Of a DNA stretch of 64,000 nucleotides, positions 45,632-54,082 are shown one piece after another (the first letter of the stretch is position 1; every line of letters begins with the position of its first letter). The DNA is taken from assembly GCA_036501365.1 (NCBI GenBank), contig DASYAL010000013.1:62001-126000 (forward strand), read 5' to 3'. The notes under the pieces were generated by a model. That model searched no databases. It saw nothing but the letters and a program-made list of their open reading frames with translations, and was not told where the DNA came from. A program made the translations under genes and the position numbers. The DNA comes from CAIKMD01 sp036501365 (lineage in GTDB: Bacteria; Pseudomonadota; Alphaproteobacteria; ATCC43930; CGMCC-115725).

Positions 45632-46795
45632 TTACGCCCGGCCCCAGAGTTTCCTGGTCGCGATCCGCGCGCCCTCGGCCAGGGCGTCGAGCTTCTTATA
45701 GGCAACGCGGCCATCGACTCGCGAACTGCCAGCAAAGGTCTCGAAACCGCAATCGACGCCGGCAATCACGCGCTCGCGGCCGACGCAATCGGCATAGATG
45801 CAGATACGCTGCGCCACCAGCTCGGGATGCTCGACGAAATTCGTCGTGGTATCGAGCACGCCCGGCATCAGCGCCATGGTCTCGGGCAGCTTGATCCGCT
45901 TCCACAATTCCCACTCATGAGCGTGGCGCGGATTGGCGCCTTCGAAGGAGATGACCGCCGCCTTCGCTTTCAGCACCGCCGGCAGGATCTTCTCCAGCGG
46001 GACGTCGTGGACGTGGGGACCTTCGTAATTGCCCCAGCAGAGGTGAAGCCGCACCTGATCCGCCGGCACGTTCTTGAGCGCATCGTTGAGGATCTCGATG
46101 CTGATATGGCATTGGCGGACGAACTCCTCGTCGCTCACCGTCGAGAACACGCTCATCCGGCCCGAAGCGAGATCGGGGCAATCGAGCTGCAGGATGAAGC
46201 CGGCCTTGACGATCGCCTCGTACTCCTCGCGCATCGCCGTTCCGACCGCGGCGCGATAATCAGCGCTGTCCTTGTAATGGAAATTCGGATGGAAGCGCGA
46301 CACCACGCCGGGCGAGGCCGCGCTCATGAAGACGCTCTTGGCGCCTGCGGCGGCGGCGGCCGCTTTGAGATGCGCGATATCGCGCTCGACCAGCGTGCGG
46401 TCCTTGATCGCGACCGGCCCGACGCAAGCGAGCAGCCGCCGCGATTCCGGGCCGGATGTCGCCCCCGGCCGCGCATAATATTCGGGGAACTCGGCGCGAT
46501 CGGGATTCTTCTCGACCGGCCATTTCGACTTGTCGACCTCGCCAAAGCCTGTGAGGCGCTGCTGGATATAAGTGGCATAGGATGCCTTGCTCGCCTCGCC
46601 GTCATTGACGACGTCGATGCCGGTCGCGACCTGGCGCGCGACCACGTCGTTCACCGCGCGACCGACGACGCGCTCGAACTCCGCCGCATCGATCTCTTGG
46701 TCGCGGTCGCGCCGCTTCAAGAGCGCGACGACTTCCGGCGGGCGCGGCAGGCTGCCGACATGAGTGGTGACGATACGGTCGGTGCTGCGCTGCAC
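45632..46795 (-). CDS. Core-MetE family protein
   Basis: A 387-residue stand-alone MetE catalytic barrel. The zinc ligands are present: HLC in VRLHLCWGN, Glu in VISFEGANPRH and Cys in GVDCGFETFAG. The N-terminus TTHVGSLPRPPEV is typical of this short COG0620 group. As with the homologue at 13546, the N-terminal MetE domain is missing. The stop codon of this gene ends a co-directional run starting at HCHL copy 2, whose stop is 4 bases upstream. Methyl transfer linked to methoxy-aromatics would fit, but a thiol adduct reaction is an equal option. Confidence 0.75.
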   Translation of the reverse strand: MQRSTDRIVTTHVGSLPRPPEVVALLKRRDRDQEIDAAEFERVVGRAVNDVVARQVATGIDVVNDGEASKASYATYIQQRLTGFGEVDKSKWPVEKNPDRAEFPEYYARPGATSGPESRRLLACVGPVAIKDRTLVERDIAHLKAAAAAAGAKSVFMSAASPGVVSRFHPNFHYKDSADYRAAVGTAMREEYEAIVKAGFILQLDCPDLASGRMSVFSTVSDEEFVRQCHISIEILNDALKNVPADQVRLHLCWGNYEGPHVHDVPLEKILPAVLKAKAAVISFEGANPRHAHEWELWKRIKLPETMALMPGVLDTTTNFVEHPELVAQRICIYADCVGRERVIAGVDCGFETFAGSSRVDGRVAYKKLDALAEGARIATRKLWGRA

Positions 46796-46799
46796 GGTG

Positions 46800-47633
46800 C
46801 TATTCCTTGCGCTCGTAATTGCCGAGACCGGGACGATAGGACTTCTCGTCGAGGAACTGCTTCATGCCTTGCGACCGGCCCTTCTCGGGGTCGGTCAAGC
46901 GCAGCTGATCGAGTTTCGCCATCAGATAATCCTCCGAGGCCTCCCACGACATCTCTTCCTGCTTGCGCCACGCATTCTTGATCGCGCGCATCGCCGCGCG
47001 GTTCTTGCTGAGCAGCTTCAGCGCGAGGTCGCGCGTCTTCGCCTTGAGCTCGGCGCGCGGCACGGCGGATTTGACGAGACCCATCGCCGCGGCTTCCTTG
47101 CCATCGAAGGTATCGCCGGTGAGCGCGTAGTAAAGCCCGTCGGTGTCGCGCAGCTTCGAGGCGATCGAGCGCAGCACATTCCCGGCCGGGATGATGCCCC
47201 AATTCACTTCCGAGAGGCCGAAGGTCGCGTCCTCGGCGGCGAGCGCGATATCGCAAGAGATCATGGGGTTGAAGCCGCCGCCGAAGCACCAGCCATTGAC
47301 CATGGCGATGGTCGGCTTCGGGAACCATTTCAGCCGCTGCATCTGCCAGATCTGCGCTTGGCGCGCGATCTGGCCCCAGGCCTCGGGCGATTTCACGTCG
47401 GATTCGCGGAAGAATTCCTTGAGGTCCATCCCCGCCGTGAACGCGTCGCCGGCGCCGGTGAGGACGAGGACGCCGCAACGCTCGTCGATCTCGAGCGCCT
47501 CCAGCACCTCGATCATCTCCTGATTGAGCGCCGGATTCATCGCGTTGCGCTTTTCCGGCCGGTTGAGCGTGACCCAGGCGATGCCTTCGTCGAACTCCAC
47601 CAACACCGTCTTGCCGCCGAGCTGTGCCGCCAT
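46800..47633 (-). CDS. Hydroxycinnamoyl-CoA hydratase-lyase (HCHL/Ech) homologue 2
   Basis: A 277-residue crotonase of the HCHL family (VTLNRPEKRNAMNP, GMDLKEFF, KPTIAMVNGWCFGGGFNP, GLSEVNWGIIPAGN, EKGRSQGMKQFLDEKSYRPGL). The catalytic glutamate is Glu142 and the HCHL Trp146 equivalent is Trp145. The substrate pocket differs: Tyr75 is Phe74, Ser123 is Asn122 and Tyr239 is Met238, so both tyrosines that hold the para-hydroxyl in the Pseudomonas enzyme are lost. A substituted or non-phenolic arylpropenoyl-CoA may be the substrate. The ATG at 47633 follows GAGGTAAGGAAC; an ATG six codons upstream would overlap the dehydrogenase gene's tail. Confidence 0.85.
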   Translation of the reverse strand: MAAQLGGKTVLVEFDEGIAWVTLNRPEKRNAMNPALNQEMIEVLEALEIDERCGVLVLTGAGDAFTAGMDLKEFFRESDVKSPEAWGQIARQAQIWQMQRLKWFPKPTIAMVNGWCFGGGFNPMISCDIALAAEDATFGLSEVNWGIIPAGNVLRSIASKLRDTDGLYYALTGDTFDGKEAAAMGLVKSAVPRAELKAKTRDLALKLLSKNRAAMRAIKNAWRKQEEMSWEASEDYLMAKLDQLRLTDPEKGRSQGMKQFLDEKSYRPGLGNYERKE

Positions 47634-47653
47634 GTTCCTTACCTCTCTCATGA

Positions 47654-48805
47654 TTATTGCGCCTTCAGCCCAAGCAGATTGGCGATAAGATTGCGCTGCA
47701 TCTGCGAGCTGCCGGCGGCCACGGTCGCGACGCGCGCGTCGCGATAATGGCGCTCCATATCGAATTCCTTGTTGTAGCCATAGCCGCCGAAGATTTGCAT
47801 GCCCTGATTGGCGACCTGGGCATAGACCTCGGAGGCTTTCAGCTTCGCCATGGTGATGTCGCGCAGTGCGTCGGCGCCCTGATCGAGCAGCGAGGCGCAA
47901 CGATAGGTCAGCGCCCGCGCCGCCTCGACTTCGGTCATCATGTCGGCGAGCATATGGGCGATTGCCTGAAAGGTACCGATCGGCCGGCCGAACTGCTTGC
48001 GCTCCTTGGCATAGGCGAGCGCCATCTCGACGCAGCCGAGCGCCGAGCCGCAATCCGCCGCCGCCGCGACCACGCGCTCGGCCTGCAATCCCGAGAGGAT
48101 GCAGTCCCAGCCCTTGTGTTCGCCGCCGACAAGACGATCCGCCGGAACGCGGACGTCCTTCAGGAAGATTTCATACGTCCCGGTACAATAGCGGCCGAGC
48201 ATGTCGAGCTTCCTCAACTCGAGGCCGGGCGTGTCGTTGTCGACGAGGAACAGCGACAACCCTTGCCGGTAGTGCGCCTTGGGATCGGTGCGCGCATAGA
48301 GGCTGATGACGTTGTTCTTGGCACCGGCGCCGGTCGCCCAAAGCTTCTGACCGTTCAAGACGTAGTGATCGCCGTCGCGCACCGCACTCGTCCGCATCGC
48401 GCCGACATCGGAGCCGGCATCGGGCTCCGACATCGAGATCGACATCTTGATCTCGCCCTTGAGGAGCTTCGGCAGCCACGTGCGCTTCTGCTCCTCCGAG
48501 CCCTTGCGCTGGACATTGAGGCCGCAAAAGACGCTGCCGCCGATCATCATGCTGAGATCGGCGCTGACGCGCGCGATCTCTTCCATGATGATGCAGCTAT
48601 CGACCGCGCCGCCACCGAGGCCGCCATAACCCTCGGCGAAAGGCATCGCGATCAGCCCGGCCGCGACCCAGGCATCGTAGAGCGCGTAGGGATAGGTCTT
48701 CTCGCGATCGATCCGCCGCATGGTGTCGGGCGGACAATGCTTCGCCATGAGCTTCCTGACGCTGTCGCGCAGCAGATTCTGTTCTTCGGTAAAGCGACAG
48801 TCCAT
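47654..48805 (-). CDS. Acyl-CoA dehydrogenase (isovaleryl-CoA dehydrogenase-like base)
   Basis: A 383-residue acyl-CoA dehydrogenase with MSISMSEPDAGSDVGAMRT and LNGQKLWATGAGAKN. The usual C-terminal catalytic Glu segment (GTxEI) is replaced by AAGSSQMQRN. A glutamate instead sits in GLQAERVVAA, the position used by isovaleryl-CoA dehydrogenase. It is very like the protein at 51693 across its length. Directly upstream of HCHL copy 2, it could unsaturate an arylpropanoyl-CoA for the lyase, as proposed for the pair at 24740-26948. That pairing of dehydrogenase and HCHL occurs twice in the window. Confidence 0.88.
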   Translation of the reverse strand: MDCRFTEEQNLLRDSVRKLMAKHCPPDTMRRIDREKTYPYALYDAWVAAGLIAMPFAEGYGGLGGGAVDSCIIMEEIARVSADLSMMIGGSVFCGLNVQRKGSEEQKRTWLPKLLKGEIKMSISMSEPDAGSDVGAMRTSAVRDGDHYVLNGQKLWATGAGAKNNVISLYARTDPKAHYRQGLSLFLVDNDTPGLELRKLDMLGRYCTGTYEIFLKDVRVPADRLVGGEHKGWDCILSGLQAERVVAAAADCGSALGCVEMALAYAKERKQFGRPIGTFQAIAHMLADMMTEVEAARALTYRCASLLDQGADALRDITMAKLKASEVYAQVANQGMQIFGGYGYNKEFDMERHYRDARVATVAAGSSQMQRNLIANLLGLKAQ

Positions 48806-48813
48806 CGTCGTCG

Positions 48814-50211
48814 CTATTCGCCGGCGCTCGCCGTCGCGGCAACCGGCGGCACTGGCGCGGCCATGACCGCTGCCGCCTCGCCGCCGGCGAAGCGGCGCTT
48901 ATAGACAACGTCGAGACCGATGCAGATGCCGGCGGCGACGACGAACGGACCGGCGACGATGACCAGCGTCGTCTGCAGCGGCAGCGCCGCCGAGAGCAGA
49001 TAGCCGGTGACCAGCGGCCCGATGATTTGGGCGACGCGGCCCATGGCGCCGGCATAGCCGATGCCCTGGCCACGGATATGGGTCGGGTAGAACACACCGA
49101 CCATGCCGTTGAACGAGCCCTGGCAGGCCTGGGCGAAAGAGAAGCAGAGAATGCCGAAGAAGATGATCATCGCCGGCGAGAGGCCGGGAATACCGAGCGC
49201 GACGATTCCCGAGGAGGAGACGAGGATCGCGCCGGCGACAGCCACCGGCCCGAGCTTGTCGAAACACCAGGCGACGAGGACCACACAGGCAATGCCGATC
49301 AGTGCGCCATAGGAATAAGTGAGCGAGGCTTGCAGCGGCGTCAGCTTCAGCGTCTCCATCAGGACCGCGAACCAGTTGGTCAAGGCCATGAAGGTCAGCG
49401 CCTCGAAGAAATAGCCGGCCCAGAGCAGCGGCGTGACGATGCGCTGATTGCCCTGGAACAGCGGCTTCGGCGAAATGCCCTTCGCTTGCGGCTGTAACGG
49501 CATGGTGAAACGCGTTTGCGGCCCGATCTCGAGCTCGGGCGCGATACGCGCGACACGCCGGCGCAGCTCGGCGGAATCGGGCTTATGTAAAGTGAGATAG
49601 CGCAGCGATTCCGGCAACACGAAATAGAGAAACAGGCAGAGCGCGAGCCCGACGCAGGCTGGCAGGAAGAACATCACCCGCCAGCCCCAGACCGGGATGA
49701 GCCAGGCCGCGACCTGGCCGCAAGCGAAAATGCCGGTGGTGAAGCCGAGCACGCCGCACATCACCATCGTGACGCGATAGCGCTTGGGCGCGATCTCGAC
49801 GAGATAGGCGATCGCCGTCGGCATGATGCCGCCGACGCCGAGGCCGACGACGAAGCGATAGATGCCGAGCTGCTCGAGCGATGTGGCGAAGCCGCTGCCG
49901 AGCGCCGGCAGCGTGTAGCACAGCACCGCTGCGAGCGCCGCGGCGCGGCGGCCGAAGCGGTCGTTGACGTAGCCGAAGAGATAGGCGCCCAGCAGCGCGC
50001 CGAAATTGCCGAGGCTGAACACCCAACCGAGCTCGGTTTTCGGCGCTTGGAAGGCGCGCAGGATGGCCGGCGCGCCGGCGAGCGGCCCGCTGAAATCGAA
50101 ACCGTCGGCAAAGACCATCAGAAAGGCGAGCGCCCAGATGCCGAGCTGCACCCGGCCGATCTTCCGGCTCTCGACCAGCTCGGCGACATCGATCCTCTGT
50201 GCTGGCTCCAT
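48814..50211 (-). CDS. AAHS-family MFS transporter, copy 1
   Basis: A 465-residue major facilitator. TM1 has FADGFDFSG (residues 35-43), the DGxD motif of aromatic acid:H+ symporters such as PcaK and VanK. LFGYVNDRFGRR is the MFS A-loop. The N-terminal stretch MEPAQRIDVAELVESRKIGRVQLGIW is shared with the next gene. The two are tandem duplicates, matching also at SFAQACQGSFNGMVGVFYPTHIRGQGIGYA. Uptake of a hydroxylated or methoxylated aromatic acid by proton symport is the likely role. Confidence 0.87.
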   Translation of the reverse strand: MEPAQRIDVAELVESRKIGRVQLGIWALAFLMVFADGFDFSGPLAGAPAILRAFQAPKTELGWVFSLGNFGALLGAYLFGYVNDRFGRRAAALAAVLCYTLPALGSGFATSLEQLGIYRFVVGLGVGGIMPTAIAYLVEIAPKRYRVTMVMCGVLGFTTGIFACGQVAAWLIPVWGWRVMFFLPACVGLALCLFLYFVLPESLRYLTLHKPDSAELRRRVARIAPELEIGPQTRFTMPLQPQAKGISPKPLFQGNQRIVTPLLWAGYFFEALTFMALTNWFAVLMETLKLTPLQASLTYSYGALIGIACVVLVAWCFDKLGPVAVAGAILVSSSGIVALGIPGLSPAMIIFFGILCFSFAQACQGSFNGMVGVFYPTHIRGQGIGYAGAMGRVAQIIGPLVTGYLLSAALPLQTTLVIVAGPFVVAAGICIGLDVVYKRRFAGGEAAAVMAAPVPPVAATASAGE

Positions 50212-50237
50212 GACGTCCCCTCCTCTGTTCCTTGATC

Positions 50238-51647
50238 TCAGGCCGGCAGCTTAACCGCCGCAGCGCCGACGGGCTGTGGTGGCAGCGTTGCCGCCACGCC
50301 CGCGGCGGCCGCCTCGCCGCCGGCGAATTTCCGCCAATAAATCATGCCGAGCGCGCCGCAGATTATCGCGGTCACGAGATAAGGCGCGGCAACAATATAA
50401 AGTGTCGTACCGACCGAGAACGCACCCGAGAGCAGGAAACCCGTGACCATCGGGCCGATGATCATGCCGACGCGCCCCATGCCGGAGGCATAGCCGATGC
50501 CCTTGCCGCGGATGTTGGTCGGATAGAACACGCCGACCATGCCGTTGAACGAGCCTTGGCATGCCTGGCAGAAGGCATAGCAGACTACGCCGGTAATCAT
50601 GATGGTCAGCGGCGAAATCCCGGAAAGGCCCAGCACCGCCATCGCCGCGGTCGCGATCAGCAGCGCCACCACCACCGCGTAGGGCCCGATGCGGTCGAAC
50701 AGCCAAGCGGTTGCGATATGGGCGGGCGCGCCGGCCAGTGCGCCGTAGGAGAAGGTCAGCGAGGCCTGCAGCGGCGATAGCTTCAGGCTCTCGAGCAGTA
50801 CCGCGTACCAGTTCGTCACCGCGGCGAAGGTGATCGTCTGCACGAGATAGCCGGCCCAGAGCAGCGGGCTCGCGATACGTTGCGGTCCTTGGAACAGCCG
50901 CTTCAGGCCGAGACCCGATATCGGCGGCTGCGGTGGCAGGACGAAGCGCGTCTCGGGCCCGATTGCAAGCTCCGGCGCGAGCTGCTTCATCTTCTGACGC
51001 AGCACCGGCGATTGCGGCTGCTTCAGCGCGAGATAGCGCAGCGATTCCGGCAGCGCGAGCCAGAGCAACAGGGCGAGCGCGAGACCGGTCGCGCCCGGCA
51101 GGAAGAACACGACCTGCCAGCCCCAGAGCGGCAAGAGCCAGGCACCGACTTGGCCCATCGCCGAGATGCCGAGTGTCAGGCCGAGCGTGCCGATCATCGT
51201 GAAGGTGACGCGGTGCCGTTTCGGCGCCATCTCAACAATGTAGGCGATCGCGGTCGGCATGATGCCGCCGAAGCCGAGCCCGGCGATGAGCCGCGGCCAC
51301 AGGAGCTGATCGAGCGAGGTAATGAAGCCGCAGGCAATGGCGGAGAGACTGTAGATCAGCACGGCGGAGAGCGCCGCCGCGCGCCGCCCGTACCAGTCGA
51401 TCACATAGCCGTAGAGATAGGTGCCGGCGAGAGCACCGAAGCCGCTCAGGCCGAAGACGAGGCCAAGCTGGCTGCGCTGTGCGTGGAAGGTGCGTAGCAA
51501 CGCCGGCGCGCCGACCAGCGCGCCGCTCAGATCGAAGCCGTCCATGAACAGCATCAGGAAAGCGAGTGCCCAGATACCGAGCTGGAACGCGCCGACCTTG
51601 CGCGTCTCCAGAACTTCGGCGACGTCGACAGTCGCGGGCTCGGCCAT
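50238..51647 (-). CDS. AAHS-family MFS transporter, copy 2
   Basis: A 469-residue tandem duplicate of the transporter at 48814. TM1 has FMDGFDLSG with the DGxD motif, and the A-loop is YGYVIDWYGRR. The C-terminal domain keeps CQACQGSFNGMVGVFYPTNIRGKGIGYASGMGR. The genes are 26 bases apart and co-directional. Around them the order is acyl-CoA dehydrogenase, MFS, MFS, acyl-CoA dehydrogenase. Changes in TM1 and TM4 suggest that the two carriers prefer different acids. Confidence 0.87.
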   Translation of the reverse strand: MAEPATVDVAEVLETRKVGAFQLGIWALAFLMLFMDGFDLSGALVGAPALLRTFHAQRSQLGLVFGLSGFGALAGTYLYGYVIDWYGRRAAALSAVLIYSLSAIACGFITSLDQLLWPRLIAGLGFGGIMPTAIAYIVEMAPKRHRVTFTMIGTLGLTLGISAMGQVGAWLLPLWGWQVVFFLPGATGLALALLLWLALPESLRYLALKQPQSPVLRQKMKQLAPELAIGPETRFVLPPQPPISGLGLKRLFQGPQRIASPLLWAGYLVQTITFAAVTNWYAVLLESLKLSPLQASLTFSYGALAGAPAHIATAWLFDRIGPYAVVVALLIATAAMAVLGLSGISPLTIMITGVVCYAFCQACQGSFNGMVGVFYPTNIRGKGIGYASGMGRVGMIIGPMVTGFLLSGAFSVGTTLYIVAAPYLVTAIICGALGMIYWRKFAGGEAAAAGVAATLPPQPVGAAAVKLPA

Positions 51648-51692
51648 GTCCTCCCCTTCGGCGGCGGCGCATCCCCTTTCGGGATGAGACCG

Positions 51693-52853
51693 CTACTGCA
51701 CTTTATGTCCCATCAGATTGGCGATGAGATTGCGCTGCATCTGCGAGCTGCCGGCGGCAACGGTCGCAACACGGGCGTCGCGATAATGCCGCTCCATGTC
51801 GAATTCCTTGTTGTAGCCATAGCCGCCCAACACCTGCATCCCCATATTGGCGACCTTGGCGTAGGTCTCGCCACAGAAGAGCTTCGCCATGGTGATTTCT
51901 TTGAGCGCGTTCTGACCCGCGGCAACCATCCAGGCCGCACGCCACATCAGCGAGCGGGCTGCCTCGACCTCGGTCTCCATATCGGCGAGCATATGCGCGA
52001 TCGCCTGGAAGGTGCCGATCGGCCGGCCGAACTGCTTGCGCTCCTTGGCGTAGCTCGAAGCGAGATCGACGACCGCGCGCGCGCCGCCGCACGAGCCCGC
52101 CGCCGAGACCACGCGCTCGACCTGCAGGCCCGACAGCACGAAATCGAAGCCCTTGTTGAGCCCTGCATCGCCGCCGACGAGCCGATCGGCGGGCACGCGC
52201 ACATCCTTCAAAAAAATCTCGTAGGTGCCGGTGCAGCGCCGGCCGAGCATGTCGAGCTTCTTCATCTCGATGCCCGGCGTGTCCTTGTCGACGAGGAAGA
52301 GCGACATGCCCTGGCGGTAATGCGCCTTCGGATCGGTCTTCACATACATATTGATGACGTTGTTCTTGGCGGCAGCGCCGGTCGCCCAGAGCTTCTGGCC
52401 GTTGATCACCCAGCCATTGCCGTCCTTGACCGCGGTCGTGCGCATCGCGCCGATATCGGAGCCGGCATCGGGCTCCGACATCGAGATCGACATGCGGATT
52501 TCGCCCGAGAGGAGCTTGGGCAGCCAATACTGCTTCTGCTCCTCGGTCGCCTTGCGTACGAGATTGAGGCCGCAGAACATGCTGCCGCCGAGGGCCATCG
52601 ACAGATCGGTGCTGCGATAGGCGATCTCCTCGCCGATGATCGCGAGATCGATCGCGTTGCCGCCGAGCCCGCCATATGTCTCGGGGAACGGCATCGCGAG
52701 GAGCCCGGCCTTGATCCATTCATCATAGAGCTCGTACGGGTAAGCCTGCTCACGCTCGAGGCGGCGGATGTATTCGGGCGGCGCGTGCTTGTCCATCAGC
52801 TTCTTGACGCTGTCGCGCAGCATCGCCTGCTCTTCGGTGAAACCGAAATCCAT
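51693..52853 (-). CDS. Acyl-CoA dehydrogenase (paralogue of 47654)
   Basis: A 386-residue acyl-CoA dehydrogenase, close to the one at 47654 (MSISMSEPDAGSDIGAMRTTAVKDG; VLGGYGYNKEFDMERHYRDARVATVAAGSSQMQRNLIANLMG). The likely catalytic base is Glu in GLQVERVVSA; GSSQ again replaces GTxE. Flavin-binding INGQKLWATGAAAKNNVI is intact. It lies between the CoA-transferase gene and the transporter genes, so the CoA thioester it oxidises could be made by that transferase. Confidence 0.88.
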   Translation of the reverse strand: MDFGFTEEQAMLRDSVKKLMDKHAPPEYIRRLEREQAYPYELYDEWIKAGLLAMPFPETYGGLGGNAIDLAIIGEEIAYRSTDLSMALGGSMFCGLNLVRKATEEQKQYWLPKLLSGEIRMSISMSEPDAGSDIGAMRTTAVKDGNGWVINGQKLWATGAAAKNNVINMYVKTDPKAHYRQGMSLFLVDKDTPGIEMKKLDMLGRRCTGTYEIFLKDVRVPADRLVGGDAGLNKGFDFVLSGLQVERVVSAAGSCGGARAVVDLASSYAKERKQFGRPIGTFQAIAHMLADMETEVEAARSLMWRAAWMVAAGQNALKEITMAKLFCGETYAKVANMGMQVLGGYGYNKEFDMERHYRDARVATVAAGSSQMQRNLIANLMGHKVQ

Positions 52854-52863
52854 CGCGCCGCTC

Positions 52864-54063
52864 CTAGATCGCGCCGCTCTTGCGGAACGATTCGATGTCT
52901 TTGCCGCTATAGCCGAACTCGGCGAGGATCTCGTCGGCCTGCTCGGCGTAATCGGGCGCCCCGGTCACCATCGCGGTCTTGGTGCGGCTCAAATTGACCG
53001 GCTGGCCGATCAGCTTGATGGTGCCGAGAGCGCGCGACGGCACGTCCTTGGCGATGCCCAGATGCTTCACCTGCGGGTCGTTGAAGGCCTGGCCGATGTC
53101 GTAGACCGGGCCGCAAGGCACGCCGGCCGTGTTCATGCGCTCGACCAGCGTCGCCGTGTCTTCCTTGCCGGTGATCTCGTTGATCGCGGCGTTGATCGTT
53201 TCGCGATGCTTGCGCCGCTCCTTGGGCGTCGCCCAATCCGGGTTCTCGCCCCATTCCGGCCGACCGATCGCCTTGCAGAAGCGCTTCCACATCGGCGGCG
53301 TCGGCGCGATGTTGATATAGCCGTCCCGCGTCTTGAAGGTGCCGGTCGGCACGCCGGTCGGATGGTTGTTGCCGGCCTGCTTCGGCACCTCACCTTTCAT
53401 CAGATAGCGCGCGCCCTGGAAGTCGAGGAAGAACAGCAGCGCCTCCAAGAGCGAGGTCTGCACCCATTGCCCCTCGCCGGAGCGCGCACGCTCATGCAGC
53501 GCGGTCAGGATGCCGACGGCAGCGCACATTCCGGCGGCGACATCGCCGACGGCAATGCCGACGCGCATCGGCCCGCGGCCCTCCTCGCCGGTCACCGACA
53601 TCAGCCCCGACATGCCCTGCGCGATCTGATCGACACCCGGCCGGTCTTTGTACGGCCCGTCCTGGCCGAAGCCCGAGATCGAGGCGAGGATGATGCGCTT
53701 GTTGATCGCCTTCAGCGATTCGTAATCGATGCCGAGCCGGTTCTTCACATCGGGCCGGTAGTTTTCGACGACAATATCCGCCTTCGCGACCATCTTCTTG
53801 AAGATCGAAATGCCGTCGGGATGCTTCAAATCGAGAGCCATCGCGCGCTTGTTGCGATGGAGATTCTGGAAATCGGGATCGTGACGCGCGGAGAAATCCG
53901 ACGGGCCGCTGCCATCGCTGCCGCCGTCCTCGCGCGCATCGATCTTGATCACGTTGGCGCCCCAATCGGCGAACTGCCGCACGCAGGTCGGGCCCGAGCG
54001 CACCCGCGTCAAATCGAGGACCAGCAGATCGCTGAGGGCCGATGAGGCGGGGCGGAAGGACAT
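52864..54063 (-). CDS. CaiB/BaiF family CoA transferase (class III)
   Basis: A 399-residue class III CoA transferase. It has LVLDLTRVRSGPTCVRQFADWGANVIKID at the start, then RNKRAMALDLKHPDG and VENYRPDVKNRLG. The likely catalytic aspartate lies in RPGVDQIAQGMSGLMSVTG. The family moves CoA between carboxylic acids without ATP. The ATG at 54063 has GGAGAG upstream. Next to acyl-CoA dehydrogenases, HCHL and aromatic-acid carriers it probably activates an incoming acid, or recycles CoA from acetyl- or succinyl-CoA. Confidence 0.9.
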   Translation of the reverse strand: MSFRPASSALSDLLVLDLTRVRSGPTCVRQFADWGANVIKIDAREDGGSDGSGPSDFSARHDPDFQNLHRNKRAMALDLKHPDGISIFKKMVAKADIVVENYRPDVKNRLGIDYESLKAINKRIILASISGFGQDGPYKDRPGVDQIAQGMSGLMSVTGEEGRGPMRVGIAVGDVAAGMCAAVGILTALHERARSGEGQWVQTSLLEALLFFLDFQGARYLMKGEVPKQAGNNHPTGVPTGTFKTRDGYINIAPTPPMWKRFCKAIGRPEWGENPDWATPKERRKHRETINAAINEITGKEDTATLVERMNTAGVPCGPVYDIGQAFNDPQVKHLGIAKDVPSRALGTIKLIGQPVNLSRTKTAMVTGAPDYAEQADEILAEFGYSGKDIESFRKSGAI

Positions 54064-54082
54064 GGGACTCTCCAATACGGTA

